From: Bradyrhizobium macuxiense
GTDB lineage: Bacteria; Pseudomonadota; Alphaproteobacteria; Rhizobiales; Xanthobacteraceae
Assembly (NCBI RefSeq): GCF_001542415.1
Contig: NZ_LNCU01000088.1
Location: 20,277-84,276, forward strand
Direction of reading: 5' to 3'
Length of the DNA stretch: 64,000 nt
The position numbers and the translations under genes are program-made. Shown here in pieces: positions 24,758-33,468 of this stretch (its first letter is position 1; each line of letters opens with the position of its first letter). The notes beneath the pieces are model-generated. The model did not search any database, was not told where the DNA came from, and saw only the letters and a program-made list of their open reading frames with translations.

Positions 24758-26350
24758 GTGCAGAACGGATCTGTGATCAAGCGGCGTGACCTGCTCGCGC
24801 TGATCGGTACTATCGCCGGCAGTTCGGCGATGTATCACGCGATGACGAGCCTCGGTTTCGCGTCCGAATCCGCCTACAGAGGTCCACTCAAGCTCGAAGG
24901 CAACCCGAAAGGGGCGTCCGTGCTGATTCTCGGCGCGGGGCTTGCAGGCATGACGGCGGCGCTGGAGCTGCGCAAGGCCGGCTACAAGGTCCACATCCTC
25001 GAATTCAACAGCCGCCCCGGCGGCCGCAACTGGACGATCCGCGGCGGCGACAGTTTTGTCGAGCTCGGCGGCTTCAAGCAGACCTGCGAGTTCGAGCAGG
25101 GCTTGTACATCAATCCCGGTCCGTGGCGGATTCCGTACCACCACCGTGCGTTGCTTGATTACTGTCGGCGGCTCAACGTGACGCTGGAGCCCTTCATCCA
25201 GCTCAATCACAATGCGTATATGCACGCGACGCGTGCATTCAACGGCAAGCCGCAACGCATCCGCAGCATCAAGGCGGACTTCCGGGGCCAGGTGTCGGAG
25301 CTGTTGGCCAAGGTCACGCAACAGGGCAAGCTCGACGAGGCGGTCAGCAAGGAAGACCAGGAGATCCTGCTGCAGTCGTTGCGCACCTGGGGCGCGCTCG
25401 ATCGCGACTACAAATACAGTGCCAATCTCAACGCGTCCGAGTTCCGCGGCTACGCGCGCGATCCCGGCGGCGGGCTTTCGGCCGATCCGCTGCCGAGCGA
25501 TCCGATTTCGCTGTCGGACCTCCTGCGCTCGCAATTGTGGCGCTATCTGCAGGCCTTCTCGCGCTACAATTTCCAGACCACGATGTTCCAGCCGGTCGGC
25601 GGCATGGACATGATCGGCAAGGCCTTCGCGCGCGAGGTCGGCGATCTCATCCGCTTCAACGCCAAGGTCACGCAAATCCAGCAGAACGGCTCCGGGGTCA
25701 CCGTGAGCTATGTCGATACGAACAATCCGGCCGGTGTGCAGCAGGCGGCCGCCGACTGGTGCATCTGCACCATCCCGTTGCCGATCCTGAGCCAGTTACC
25801 GATCGATGTCGGCACGCCGATGAAGAATGCGATCGATTCCCTGCCCTATGCCGCTTCGGTGAAGGTCGGGCTGCAGTTCAGGCGCCGCTTCTGGGAGGAG
25901 GACGAGGCGATCTATGGCGGCGTCAGTTTCACCGACCTGCCGATCCGGCAAATCGGCTATCCGAACTACGACTTCAACCGCAACGGCCGCGGCATCCTGC
26001 TCGGCGGCTATCTGTATGAGGGCGCCAACTCTTTCGAGTTCACCGCGATGACGCCGGCCGAGCGGGTCAAGAGCGCGGTCGAATTCGGTGCCATGATCCA
26101 TCCGCAATACAAGGACGAGTTCGAGACCGGTGTGGCGGTGGCGTGGCATCGCGTGCCCTTCACGCTCGGCTGCGCCGGCGAATGGACCGATGCCGGCCGC
26201 GCACAGCACTATCGCAACCTCTGCCAGATCGACGGCCGCATCCTGCTGGCGGGCGAGCATGCTTCCGATCTGCCGGCGTGGCAGGAGGGCGCGATCCTGT
26301 CGTCGCTCGATGCCATCACGCGGCTGCACGAACGGGTGGTGAAGACGTGA
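24758..26350 (+). CDS. Flavin amine oxidase/dehydrogenase with Tat signal
   Basis: A 530-residue flavoprotein of the monoamine oxidase family. Residues 1-36 form a Tat-type signal (Lys-Arg-Arg-Asp-Leu-Leu near residues 8-13, then a hydrophobic stretch), so the folded enzyme is exported. The FAD-binding GAGLAG is at residues 59-64, followed by NSRPGGRNW, and the C-terminal FAD contact GEHASDLPAWQEGA is near residue 497. The start is GTG at 24758; a second GTG at 24773 is possible. It overlaps the cytochrome c gene by one base, suggesting that electrons go to cytochrome c and not oxygen, as in NicA2-like enzymes. The substrate amine is unknown. Confidence 0.85.
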   Translation: MQNGSVIKRRDLLALIGTIAGSSAMYHAMTSLGFASESAYRGPLKLEGNPKGASVLILGAGLAGMTAALELRKAGYKVHILEFNSRPGGRNWTIRGGDSFVELGGFKQTCEFEQGLYINPGPWRIPYHHRALLDYCRRLNVTLEPFIQLNHNAYMHATRAFNGKPQRIRSIKADFRGQVSELLAKVTQQGKLDEAVSKEDQEILLQSLRTWGALDRDYKYSANLNASEFRGYARDPGGGLSADPLPSDPISLSDLLRSQLWRYLQAFSRYNFQTTMFQPVGGMDMIGKAFAREVGDLIRFNAKVTQIQQNGSGVTVSYVDTNNPAGVQQAAADWCICTIPLPILSQLPIDVGTPMKNAIDSLPYAASVKVGLQFRRRFWEEDEAIYGGVSFTDLPIRQIGYPNYDFNRNGRGILLGGYLYEGANSFEFTAMTPAERVKSAVEFGAMIHPQYKDEFETGVAVAWHRVPFTLGCAGEWTDAGRAQHYRNLCQIDGRILLAGEHASDLPAWQEGAILSSLDAITRLHERVVKT

Positions 26351-26907
26351 TGCTCGGGTTGTCCTCATGGTTGCGCCGCCGGTGGCTTCATCCTTCGAGA
26401 CGGCGCTTCGCGCCTCCTCAGGATGAGGTCTTAAACCCTCATAGTGAGGAGCGCGGCGATGCCGCGCGTCTCGAACCACGAGGCCGCAGCAAGCGCCATC
26501 ATCGTTTCATCCCCTTGGCTGGTTCAGTCGTGTTGCTCACGCTGCTGCCCCTGATGGCGTCGGCAGAAGACAGCGGGACGAGCCCGCGCACCTTCTCGTC
26601 AGGCTACCGTTTCGTGGAGATGACCGGCGAGGAGCTGTTTGCCAACGTCTGCCAGGGCTGCCACATGCCGGATGCGACGGGAGCGAGCGGCGCCGGCCGC
26701 TATCCATCGCTGGCCGGCAACAAGAATCTCGAATCCGGCAACTACCCGATCTTCCTCGTCGTCAACGGCCGCCGCGGAATGCCGGCGTTCGGCGACATGA
26801 TGACCGATGGCCAGGTCGCCGCCGTTGTGAATTACTTGCGGACGCATTTTGGCAACAACTATCAGGATGTGGTGACGGCCAAGGATGTCCAGGAAGCCCG
26901 CCGTTAA
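26350..26907 (+). CDS. Class I c-type cytochrome, exported, with repeat-derived N-terminal extension
   Basis: A 185-residue protein with the haem motif C101-Q-G-C104-H105 and a likely axial Met144 in RGMPAFG, a monohaem cytochrome c of the kind that takes electrons from periplasmic dehydrogenases. The ATG at 26350 overlaps the oxidase stop as TGATG. A normal signal peptide (about residues 53-72, ending LMASAE) is preceded by about 50 residues. Roughly residues 13-46 of these are encoded by an inserted dispersed repeat. The GTG at 26530 or TTG at 26515 could be a later start, but neither has a good ribosome binding site. It is the likely electron acceptor of the amine oxidase. Confidence 0.85.
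   Translation: MLGLSSWLRRRWLHPSRRRFAPPQDEVLNPHSEERGDAARLEPRGRSKRHHRFIPLAGSVVLLTLLPLMASAEDSGTSPRTFSSGYRFVEMTGEELFANVCQGCHMPDATGASGAGRYPSLAGNKNLESGNYPIFLVVNGRRGMPAFGDMMTDGQVAAVVNYLRTHFGNNYQDVVTAKDVQEARR
26385..26485. repeat. Dispersed repeat inside the cytochrome c gene (catccttcgagacg type)
   Basis: The sequence CATCCTTCGAGACGGCGC followed by CTCCTCAGGATGAG and, further on, GAGGAGCGCGGC and GCGCGTCTCGAA is a two-arm element related to the one at 58425-58562. It stays in frame with the cytochrome and contains no stop codon in that frame. Confidence 0.7.
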
Positions 26908-26931
26908 TTGCATATGTTCGGGGAGGGGATG

Positions 26932-27423
26932 ATGAAACTTGTCGGTATCGTGCTGGGGGCTGCCCTGTCCGCCGTGACGACCGCTACCTGCGCGGACGTG
27001 GTCAGGCATCCGATTCCCAACTCGACATTCCCGATCGCGCAGTCGGTCACGGTCACCGGCAACGCCACGATTATCTATGTCAGCGGCCAGGTGCCGCCAG
27101 TCATCAACAAGGATGCCGATTCCTCGAGCCCGCAGGCCTATGGCGATACCAAGACCCAGACTGTCGGCGTGCTCAATCGCATCAAGGGCGTCCTCGTCGG
27201 CCAGGGGATGGGCATGGGCGACGTCGTCAAGATGCAGGTGTTCCTGGTTCACACCCCGGCGGCGCCGATGGACTTCAAGGCCTTCATGGAAGGCTACACC
27301 CAGTTCTTCGGCGGCAGCCAACCGAACCTGCCCGCGCGCTCCGTGGTCGGCGTCGCCGCGCTCGCCAATCCCGGCTTCCTGGTCGAGATCGAGGTGATTG
27401 CGGCCAAGGATGCTGCGAAGTGA
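26932..27423 (+). CDS. Exported RidA/YjgF family protein
   Basis: A 163-residue protein with a Sec signal peptide (about residues 1-19, ending TATCA) followed by a RidA fold: TIIYVSGQVPP (about residues 46-56), DTKTQTVGVLNRIKGVL, VVKMQVFLVH and ARSVVGVAAL near the C-terminus. RidA proteins hydrolyse reactive imines and enamines. Export is unusual for the family and matches the exported amine oxidase upstream, whose imine product it would hydrolyse. The start at 26932 lies 5 bases after GGGAGG. Third gene of the operon. Confidence 0.85.
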   Translation: MKLVGIVLGAALSAVTTATCADVVRHPIPNSTFPIAQSVTVTGNATIIYVSGQVPPVINKDADSSSPQAYGDTKTQTVGVLNRIKGVLVGQGMGMGDVVKMQVFLVHTPAAPMDFKAFMEGYTQFFGGSQPNLPARSVVGVAALANPGFLVEIEVIAAKDAAK

Positions 27424-27540
27424 TGCACGCGAAACTGCGGGGCATGCGCGCGGAAATTGAAGGGCTTGCCGTCTTGCCAAAGCACGTGTCGCCTGTCTGA
27501 ATTCGTGCCCGGTGAGGCGGTGGAATTCCGGGAGAGCGCG

Positions 27541-28968
27541 ATGTCACACAAGAGCAAGAAAACGAGTCGATCGCTGCTGCTGTCGTCAGCCGTCTTCGGT
27601 CCGCTGCTGCTGGCAACGGGCGCGGCGGCGCAAGGATTGACCGAGCAGCAGCAATTCGCCCGCGGCATCTATCAGGAGTTGGTTGAGATCAACACCACCA
27701 CCGCGACCGGTGACACGCAGAAAGCGGCAGAGGCGATGGGCGCGCGGCTGCGTGCAGCGGGCTTCTCCGAGGACGACGTGCATGTGTTCTCGCCGGCGCC
27801 GCACAAGGGCGATCTGGTGGCGCGGCTGCGCGGTTCCGGTGCGAAGAAGCCGATCCTGCTGCTCGCCCATATCGACGTCGTTCCGGCGAACCGCGAGGAC
27901 TGGTCGGTCGATCCGTTCAAGCTGACCGAGCAGGACGGCTATTTCTACGGCCGCGGCAGCAGCGACGACAAATACATGGCCGCATCCTTCATCACCAACC
28001 TGATCCGCTACAAGAAGGAGGGCTACAAGCCTGACCGCGACATCATCGTGGCGCTGGAAACCGATGAGGAGATCCTGGATGCCAACGGCCTCGGCATCCA
28101 GTGGCTGATCAAGAACCATCGCGACCTGATCGACGCCGAATTTGCGCTGAACGAAGGTGGCGGCGTCGGCCTGAAGAACGGCAAGGCGATCCGCAACAGC
28201 GTGCAGACCAGCGAGAAGGTCTCGATCGGCTATCAGCTTACGGTGAAGGATCGCGGCGGCCACTCATCGCTGCCGCGCAAGGACAATGCGATCTATCGCC
28301 TCGCCGAAGGTCTCATTCGGCTCTCCAACTACAGCTTCCCGCTCAATCTCAATGAGACGACGCGGATCTATTTCACGAGGACGGCGGAGACGGAGAGCAA
28401 GCAGAACGCCGACGACATCCGCGCTGTGCTGGCGCCGCAGCCCGATCCGGCCGCGCTGGCACGGTTGTCGGAGCATCCCGGCTATAACGCGCAGCTCCGT
28501 ACCACCTGCGTCGCGACCATGCTGCAAGGCGGCCATGCCCTCAATGCGCTGCCACAGCTTGCGACCGCCAAGGTGAATTGCCGGATCATGCCCGGCGAGC
28601 CGGTCGAGGGCGTGCAGACGGCGATCGAGCGCGTGCTCGCCGACAAGCAGATTGCGGTGACGCCGACCGGCAAGGCCGTGCTGAGCCCGCCGTCGCCGCT
28701 GAACGAGGAGGTCATGGGATCGATCGAGAAGCTGTCGAAGGAGTTCTGGCCGGATGCCGCGATCGTCCCGGTCATGAGCACCGGCGCCACCGACGGCAGC
28801 TATCTGCGCAATGCCGGGATTCCGACCTATGGCCATTCCGGGCTTGCCGCCGATGTCGATGACAACAGGAATCATGGCAGGGACGAGCGTGTGCTCGTAA
28901 AGTCGTTCTATGAGGGCCAGGACTATCTTTATCGCCTGGTCAAGATGCTCGCGGGAGGCAAGTCGTAA
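27541..28968 (+). CDS. Exported M20/M25/M40 family metallopeptidase
   Basis: A 475-residue zinc hydrolase with a signal peptide (about residues 10-31, ATGAAAQ). The metal and catalytic motifs are visible: LLAHIDVVP (about residue 107), GRGSSDDK (about 140), the general-base pair in ALETDEE (about 176) and NEGGG (about 207). The dimerisation domain contains DRGGHSSLPRKDNAIYRLA. M20 enzymes cleave dipeptides, acyl-amino acids or carbamoyl compounds. Here it should act in the periplasm. It follows the amine oxidase operon by 117 bases and precedes aspartate dehydrogenase by 3 bases, so it probably supplies a released amino acid or amine. Confidence 0.88.
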   Translation: MSHKSKKTSRSLLLSSAVFGPLLLATGAAAQGLTEQQQFARGIYQELVEINTTTATGDTQKAAEAMGARLRAAGFSEDDVHVFSPAPHKGDLVARLRGSGAKKPILLLAHIDVVPANREDWSVDPFKLTEQDGYFYGRGSSDDKYMAASFITNLIRYKKEGYKPDRDIIVALETDEEILDANGLGIQWLIKNHRDLIDAEFALNEGGGVGLKNGKAIRNSVQTSEKVSIGYQLTVKDRGGHSSLPRKDNAIYRLAEGLIRLSNYSFPLNLNETTRIYFTRTAETESKQNADDIRAVLAPQPDPAALARLSEHPGYNAQLRTTCVATMLQGGHALNALPQLATAKVNCRIMPGEPVEGVQTAIERVLADKQIAVTPTGKAVLSPPSPLNEEVMGSIEKLSKEFWPDAAIVPVMSTGATDGSYLRNAGIPTYGHSGLAADVDDNRNHGRDERVLVKSFYEGQDYLYRLVKMLAGGKS

Positions 28969-28971
28969 GCA

Positions 28972-29790
28972 ATGGCAGATTCAGGGATCAAGACCCGCGT
29001 GGCGGTGGCCGGCCTCGGTGCGATCGGGGCTGACGTCGTCAAGGCGCTCGATCGGGGTATCGACGGGCTGGCGCTGGTGGCGGTGTCGTCGCAGGATCCC
29101 GGGAAGCATCGCGCCTGGCTTGCCGAGCTGAAGACACAGCCGAAGGTGCTGCCGATCGCGGACCTTGCCGATATCGCCGATATCGTCGTCGAATGTGCGC
29201 CGAGCAAGCTCGTGCGTTCGATCGTGGCGCCGGCGGTCGAGCGCGGCAAGACGGCTGTCGTGCTCAGCGTGGGCGCATTGTTGCAAAACGAGGACCTGAT
29301 CGGTCTTGCCGCCGAGAATGGTGGCCAGATCATCGTGCCGACCGGCGCGCTGATCGGGCTCGATGCGGTGACCGCCGCGGCGCTCGGGACCATCCATTCG
29401 GCAAGGATCGTGACACGGAAGCCGATCGCCGGCCTGCTCGGTGCGCCGTATCTGGTCGAGAACGACATCCAGATCGAAGGCATCACCGAGCCGCTGCGGA
29501 TTTTCGAAGGGACCGCGCGTGAGGCGGCGAAGGGCTTTCCGGCCAATCTCAACGTCGCGGTGGCGCTGTCGCTCGCCGGGATCGGTCCCGACCGCACCCG
29601 GGTCGAGATCTGGGCGGACCCGACGGTGACGCGCAACACCCACCGCATCGAGGTCGATGCCGATTCGGCGCGGTTCTCGATGACGATCGAGAATATCCCC
29701 TCGGAGAACCCGAAGACCGGCCGCATCACCGCGTTGTCGGTGATCGCCTGCCTGCGCAAGCTGCGCGCACCGCTGCGGATCGGGACGTGA
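28972..29790 (+). CDS. nadX: Aspartate dehydrogenase (NadX/AspDH)
   Basis: A 272-residue NAD(P)-dependent L-aspartate dehydrogenase. The N-terminal Rossmann motif is AVAGLGAIGADVV (about residues 10-22). The VECAPSKLVRSIV and PTGALIGLDAV blocks and the catalytic-His region RNTHRIEVDADSARF (about residue 220) are characteristic. It converts L-aspartate to iminoaspartate, which is either hydrolysed to oxaloacetate or used by NadA for NAD synthesis. The next gene is nicotinamidase, which supports a role in NAD metabolism. It starts 3 bases after the M20 stop. Confidence 0.88.
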   Translation: MADSGIKTRVAVAGLGAIGADVVKALDRGIDGLALVAVSSQDPGKHRAWLAELKTQPKVLPIADLADIADIVVECAPSKLVRSIVAPAVERGKTAVVLSVGALLQNEDLIGLAAENGGQIIVPTGALIGLDAVTAAALGTIHSARIVTRKPIAGLLGAPYLVENDIQIEGITEPLRIFEGTAREAAKGFPANLNVAVALSLAGIGPDRTRVEIWADPTVTRNTHRIEVDADSARFSMTIENIPSENPKTGRITALSVIACLRKLRAPLRIGT

Positions 29791-29797
29791 GGCGGCT

Positions 29798-30418
29798 ATG
29801 AAGATCGAGCGCGACGATCTCCTGCTCGTCATCGATGTGCAGAACGACTTCTGCCCCGGTGGCGCGCTGGCGGTTGCCGATGGCGATGCGGTGGTGCCCG
29901 TGGTCAACCGGCTCGCTGGGCGGTTCGACCATGTGGTGCTGACCCAGGACTGGCATCCGGCGGGCCACAGCTCGTTTGCGACGTCGCATCCGGGCGCGGC
30001 GGCTTTCTCGACCGTCAGCATGCCCTATGGCCCGCAGATGCTCTGGCCGGATCATTGCATCCAGGGCACGCCGGGCGCGGCCTTCCATCCGCAGCTGGCG
30101 ACCGACAGGACCGAGCTCGTGATCCGCAAGGGTTTTCGCGCCGCGATCGATTCCTATTCGGCGTTCTTCGAGAACGACCGGCAAACGCCGACCGGGCTCG
30201 CGGGCTATCTGCGCGAGCGGGGACTGACGCGCATCGTCATGGCGGGGCTGGCGACCGATTACTGCGTGCATTATTCGGCGCTGGATGCACGGCGGCTTGG
30301 CTTCGAGACCGCGGTCGTGCTGTCGGGCTGCCGCGCCATCGATCTCGCGGGCTCGCTCGCCTCAGCGACCGCGGCTATGCAGGCTGCCGGCGTCGTGCTG
30401 GTCGACGACATTGCCTGA
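29798..30418 (+). CDS. pncA: Nicotinamidase PncA
   Basis: A 206-residue cysteine hydrolase that converts nicotinamide to nicotinate in NAD salvage. The catalytic triad Asp13, Lys111 and Cys156 (in GLATDYCVHYSA) is complete, as is the metal site Asp51-x-His53 and His57 in DWHPAGHSSF. It starts 7 bases after the aspartate dehydrogenase stop, so it is probably co-transcribed with it. Pyrazinamide would also be a substrate by family precedent. Confidence 0.93.
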   Translation: MKIERDDLLLVIDVQNDFCPGGALAVADGDAVVPVVNRLAGRFDHVVLTQDWHPAGHSSFATSHPGAAAFSTVSMPYGPQMLWPDHCIQGTPGAAFHPQLATDRTELVIRKGFRAAIDSYSAFFENDRQTPTGLAGYLRERGLTRIVMAGLATDYCVHYSALDARRLGFETAVVLSGCRAIDLAGSLASATAAMQAAGVVLVDDIA

Positions 30419-30497
30419 ACAGGGGCAAAAACCGTTGTTTTGACTGACCTTTTGTTCTAATCCCCAGCCGTTGATGATCATTCGCAGCGGAGACCCC

Positions 30498-31484
30498 GTG
30501 TCGGGACAGGCTTTACGGATCGGGACGCGCAAGAGCGCGATGGCGCTGGCGCAGACGGGCGACGTCGCGCGCCTGCTGCGCGCTTCAGCGCCCGACCTTG
30601 CCGTCGACATCGTCAAGTTCGAGACCCGCGGCGACCAGGACCAGACCAGCAAGCTGTTGCGTCATGGCGGCAAGGGCGGCGCGTTCGTCGCCGAGATCCG
30701 CGAGGCGATGCGCGCAGGCGCGCTGGAAGCCGCGATGCATTCATTGAAGGACGTGCCGGGCAATGAGGAGACGCCGGGTCTGGTGCTCGCGGCGATGCTG
30801 CCGCGGGATGCCGCCAACGATTCGCTTGTGCTGCGGGCCGGCCTGTCGCTCGAGACCTTCCGTGCCGCGCGCGGCAAGGGCTTCATGATCGGCACCAACG
30901 CGGTGCGCCGTGCCGCCTATCTGCACCGGCTGTTTCCCGAGGCGACGGTGATCCACTTCCGCGGCGCGGCCGACACGCGGATCGCCAAGCTCGACCGCGG
31001 CGACAAGCAGCGGCTGCCGGATGGCGGCATGGTGGGGCCGGCGGATGCGCTGGTCATGGCGCGCTCCGGGCTCGAGCGCATCGGCATGACCGCGCGCATC
31101 GCGCATGATTTCTCCGTCGATGAAATGCTGCCGGCCGTCGGGCAGGGCATCGTCGCGGTCGAATGTGTCGAGACCGACTGGGCAACGCGCGCGCGGCTCG
31201 CCAAGATCGACAACGTCCAGTCGCGGCTCAGCGCCGAGGCCGAGCGCGAGGTGCTGTGGGTGCTCAACGGCCACTGCAATTCGCCGATCGCGGGACACGC
31301 CGTTCTCGCCGGCAACGAGATGACGCTGCGGGCGTCCGTGCTCGACGAAACCGGCCGCTTCATCGAGGTGACGCGGCATGGTCCGGCGAACCGCCCGCGC
31401 GAGCTCGGCCGCGCCGTCGGGATGGAGCTCTTGGAGAAGGGCGCCGCCGAGATCATCGCGCGCACCCGGCCCGACGAGCATTAG
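30498..31484 (+). CDS. hemC: Hydroxymethylbilane synthase (porphobilinogen deaminase)
   Basis: About 328 residues. It polymerises four porphobilinogens to hydroxymethylbilane. The entry IGTRKSAMALAQ, the catalytic Asp in HSLKDVP, the Arg pair in GTNAVRRAAYL, FRGAADTRIAKL and the dipyrromethane cysteine in NGHCNSPIAG are all visible, so it looks active. I place the start at GTG 30498, 5 bases after GGAGA; ATG 30474 is an in-frame alternative without a ribosome binding site. The sequence diverges from the usual GGCQVPIG motif, and hemC is normally near other haem genes, so this may be a second copy. Confidence 0.85.
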   Translation: MSGQALRIGTRKSAMALAQTGDVARLLRASAPDLAVDIVKFETRGDQDQTSKLLRHGGKGGAFVAEIREAMRAGALEAAMHSLKDVPGNEETPGLVLAAMLPRDAANDSLVLRAGLSLETFRAARGKGFMIGTNAVRRAAYLHRLFPEATVIHFRGAADTRIAKLDRGDKQRLPDGGMVGPADALVMARSGLERIGMTARIAHDFSVDEMLPAVGQGIVAVECVETDWATRARLAKIDNVQSRLSAEAEREVLWVLNGHCNSPIAGHAVLAGNEMTLRASVLDETGRFIEVTRHGPANRPRELGRAVGMELLEKGAAEIIARTRPDEH

Positions 31485-31580
31485 GCAATATCCGCGAAAC
31501 CTCCGTGCCGGCCTCGGCCGGCGGCGAAGCTGGCGCGCGCCGGCCTCGGCCTCGCCCGTTGCGACCGTCGCAAGGCCGAG

Positions 31581-32273
31581 CTAGCTTGCCTGCAGCGGCC
31601 AGCTTTTGATGATCCGGAACCGCGATACGGCGTCGTCCTGCTTGAACAGCGCGAGGCGGTCGATCGCCAGCGTCGTAAGGCCCAGCGTCGCAAAGCGCTC
31701 GCGCAGCCAGTCCACGATCGGGCCACGCCGCTCGTCGCTCAGTCGCCCCGTCAACGTCATGTGGAAGCGGAATTCCTCCATGACGTAGGGGTAGCCCCAG
31801 CGGTCGAGATATTCGTATTGCCGCGCGGAGAGCCGCTCGGGCTTGCGACGGGCGCGATCTGCCGGCGTCAGCGGCGCGCGGAAGGCGTCGAAATCGGTGA
31901 CGCAGTCGGCGGCAAGCTGTTGAAGATCGTCGCAACGCCGCGCCGGAATCACCGCGATGAAGCCGCTGATGGCATCGACGACCGGCTCGATCACCGGAAT
32001 GCGCCGCGCGCGGCCGGCGAAGGCGGCGCAGGCGTCGACGAGGTCGGCCTCGCGCTTGCTGTCGGCCAGCGCGATCGGCGCCTTCAGCGTGGCGTGAAAC
32101 CCGTATTTGCGTGGGTCCTGGGTGACCTCGCGCCAATCGGATGTGACCCCGTTGGGGAAGGGCATGTCATCACCCGACGCGGCGTCGTAGCCGAGCAGCG
32201 TCGAGCCGAAGCGGTGTAGTGCACTGTCGGGTGACGGCGCGTGGTAAATCGCGTAGCGCGGATAATTGGCCAT
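31581..32273 (-). CDS. 2H phosphoesterase, DUF1045 phosphonate-operon protein
   Basis: A 230-residue protein of the DUF1045 (TIGR03223) family found in phosphonate operons. Two H-x-T motifs (GFHATLKAP near residue 63 and RFHMTLTG near residue 183) define the 2H phosphoesterase fold. No PhnP is present in the window. PhnP opens 5-phosphoribosyl 1,2-cyclic phosphate in E. coli, and a 2H phosphoesterase is a reasonable replacement. The start at 32273 is chosen because the longer frame runs through phnM. It follows phnM by 22 bases on the same strand. Confidence 0.82.
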   Translation of the reverse strand: MANYPRYAIYHAPSPDSALHRFGSTLLGYDAASGDDMPFPNGVTSDWREVTQDPRKYGFHATLKAPIALADSKREADLVDACAAFAGRARRIPVIEPVVDAISGFIAVIPARRCDDLQQLAADCVTDFDAFRAPLTPADRARRKPERLSARQYEYLDRWGYPYVMEEFRFHMTLTGRLSDERRGPIVDWLRERFATLGLTTLAIDRLALFKQDDAVSRFRIIKSWPLQAS

Positions 32274-32295
32274 GGGACAGCAGAATAGAGCCGGA

Positions 32296-33468
32296 CTACG
32301 CCGCCGCAACCGTCTTGCGCGGCGCGAGCGAATGAACGAGGCAGCTTGCGTCCGCGAGATGCACCAATCGTCCGCCGCCGATGACCGCGACGATGCGCGG
32401 GCGCAACGGCACCTTGTCGTCGACGACGATGATGTCGGCACGGCGGCCGGGGGCAAGCGCCCCGCGATCCTCGAGCCCTGCGGCGCGCGCCGGGGCCGAC
32501 GAGATCAGATCCCAGGCCTTTGCGAGCGGCAGGGTGCCGTCGGCGGCAAGGCGGAACGCTGCGAGCAGCTGTGCCGGATAGTAATAGTCCGACGCCAGCA
32601 CCGAGCAGAGGCCCTTGGCGATCATGTCGGATGCCTTGGTCCAGCCGGTATGGCTGCCACCGCGCACCACGTTGGGAGCACCGAACACGATGAAGTCGCC
32701 GGCGGCGGCCGCATCGCGCGCGGTCTCCTCGTTGACCGGGAATTCGGCGATCGCTGCGCCCAGCGCACGAAACTCCCGGCGCATCGCCGGACTGTTGTCG
32801 TCATGCGAGAGCATGCGGATGCCGGCTGTGCTAGCCGCGGCGGCCAGCCGCGCGATCGAAGCCGGCACGTCGGAGCGGCGTGCGACGACCTGGTCGAGCA
32901 TGTCGTTGATCGCCTCGATCGAGAGTCCGGCACGTTCGGCAAGCTGGCTGCGCTTCTTCGGCTTGACGTTGCTGTGGTCGTTGAAAGCGAACAGATCGAT
33001 GCGGCCCTCGGCGAGCCATTGCGTGATCTCGGCCTCGGCGTCGAGATTGTGGGTCTCATGGCGAAGATGGAAGCGCGTGTCGGCGGCAAGCTGCGGCCGC
33101 AGCGCCTCGATCGTGTTGAGGAGCTCTCGTGCATTGTCGGCGCTGCGCAGGCCGGGCTCCCACGACCAGGTCGTGCCATGGAAGACGGTGGTGATGCCGT
33201 TGGCGATCACCTGCCGGTCGCTGTCGATCAATGCGACGTCGGTGGGAAAGTCGACGCCGGGACGCGGCATCATCTGCCGCTCGAACGCGTCGCCGTGGAG
33301 GTCGACGATGCCGGGCAGCACCAGCAGGCCGTTGGCATCGAGATGTAGTGCCGCGCGGCCCTGCTCGGCGTCGAGCGCGGCGATATCGCGGCCAGCAGTC
33401 CGAAGCGATGTCTTGACGAACGCGCCGTCAACCAGGGTGCGCCCGCCCTCGATGAAGATGTCGGTCAC
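32296..33468 (-). CDS. phnM: PhnM-type ribose 1-methylphosphonate 5-triphosphate diphosphatase, copy 1
   Basis: A 390-residue amidohydrolase-superfamily enzyme. It has the metal-binding HGD in LPGIVDLHGDAFE (about residue 58), MLSHDDN (about 225) and the family signature GAPNVVRGGSHTG (about 267). PhnM removes pyrophosphate from ribose 1-phosphonate 5-triphosphate before C-P bond cleavage. A second copy lies at 43491-44645, within the C-P lyase operon. They share the signature but differ in the first metal motif (HGD here, HTD there). Its ATG overlaps the stop of the upstream acyltransferase (ATGA at 33465-33468). Confidence 0.88.
   Translation of the reverse strand: MTDIFIEGGRTLVDGAFVKTSLRTAGRDIAALDAEQGRAALHLDANGLLVLPGIVDLHGDAFERQMMPRPGVDFPTDVALIDSDRQVIANGITTVFHGTTWSWEPGLRSADNARELLNTIEALRPQLAADTRFHLRHETHNLDAEAEITQWLAEGRIDLFAFNDHSNVKPKKRSQLAERAGLSIEAINDMLDQVVARRSDVPASIARLAAAASTAGIRMLSHDDNSPAMRREFRALGAAIAEFPVNEETARDAAAAGDFIVFGAPNVVRGGSHTGWTKASDMIAKGLCSVLASDYYYPAQLLAAFRLAADGTLPLAKAWDLISSAPARAAGLEDRGALAPGRRADIIVVDDKVPLRPRIVAVIGGGRLVHLADASCLVHSLAPRKTVAAA

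Noticed and set aside
23840..25675. Minus-strand frame of 611 codons opposite the CnbZ-like and amine oxidase genes
   Set aside because: Composition of a shadow frame and no recognisable motif; both plus-strand genes have conserved motifs.
32274..32456. N-terminal extension of the 2H phosphoesterase
   Set aside because: It lies inside the coding sequence of phnM in another frame, and MANYPRYAIYHAP is the natural family start.
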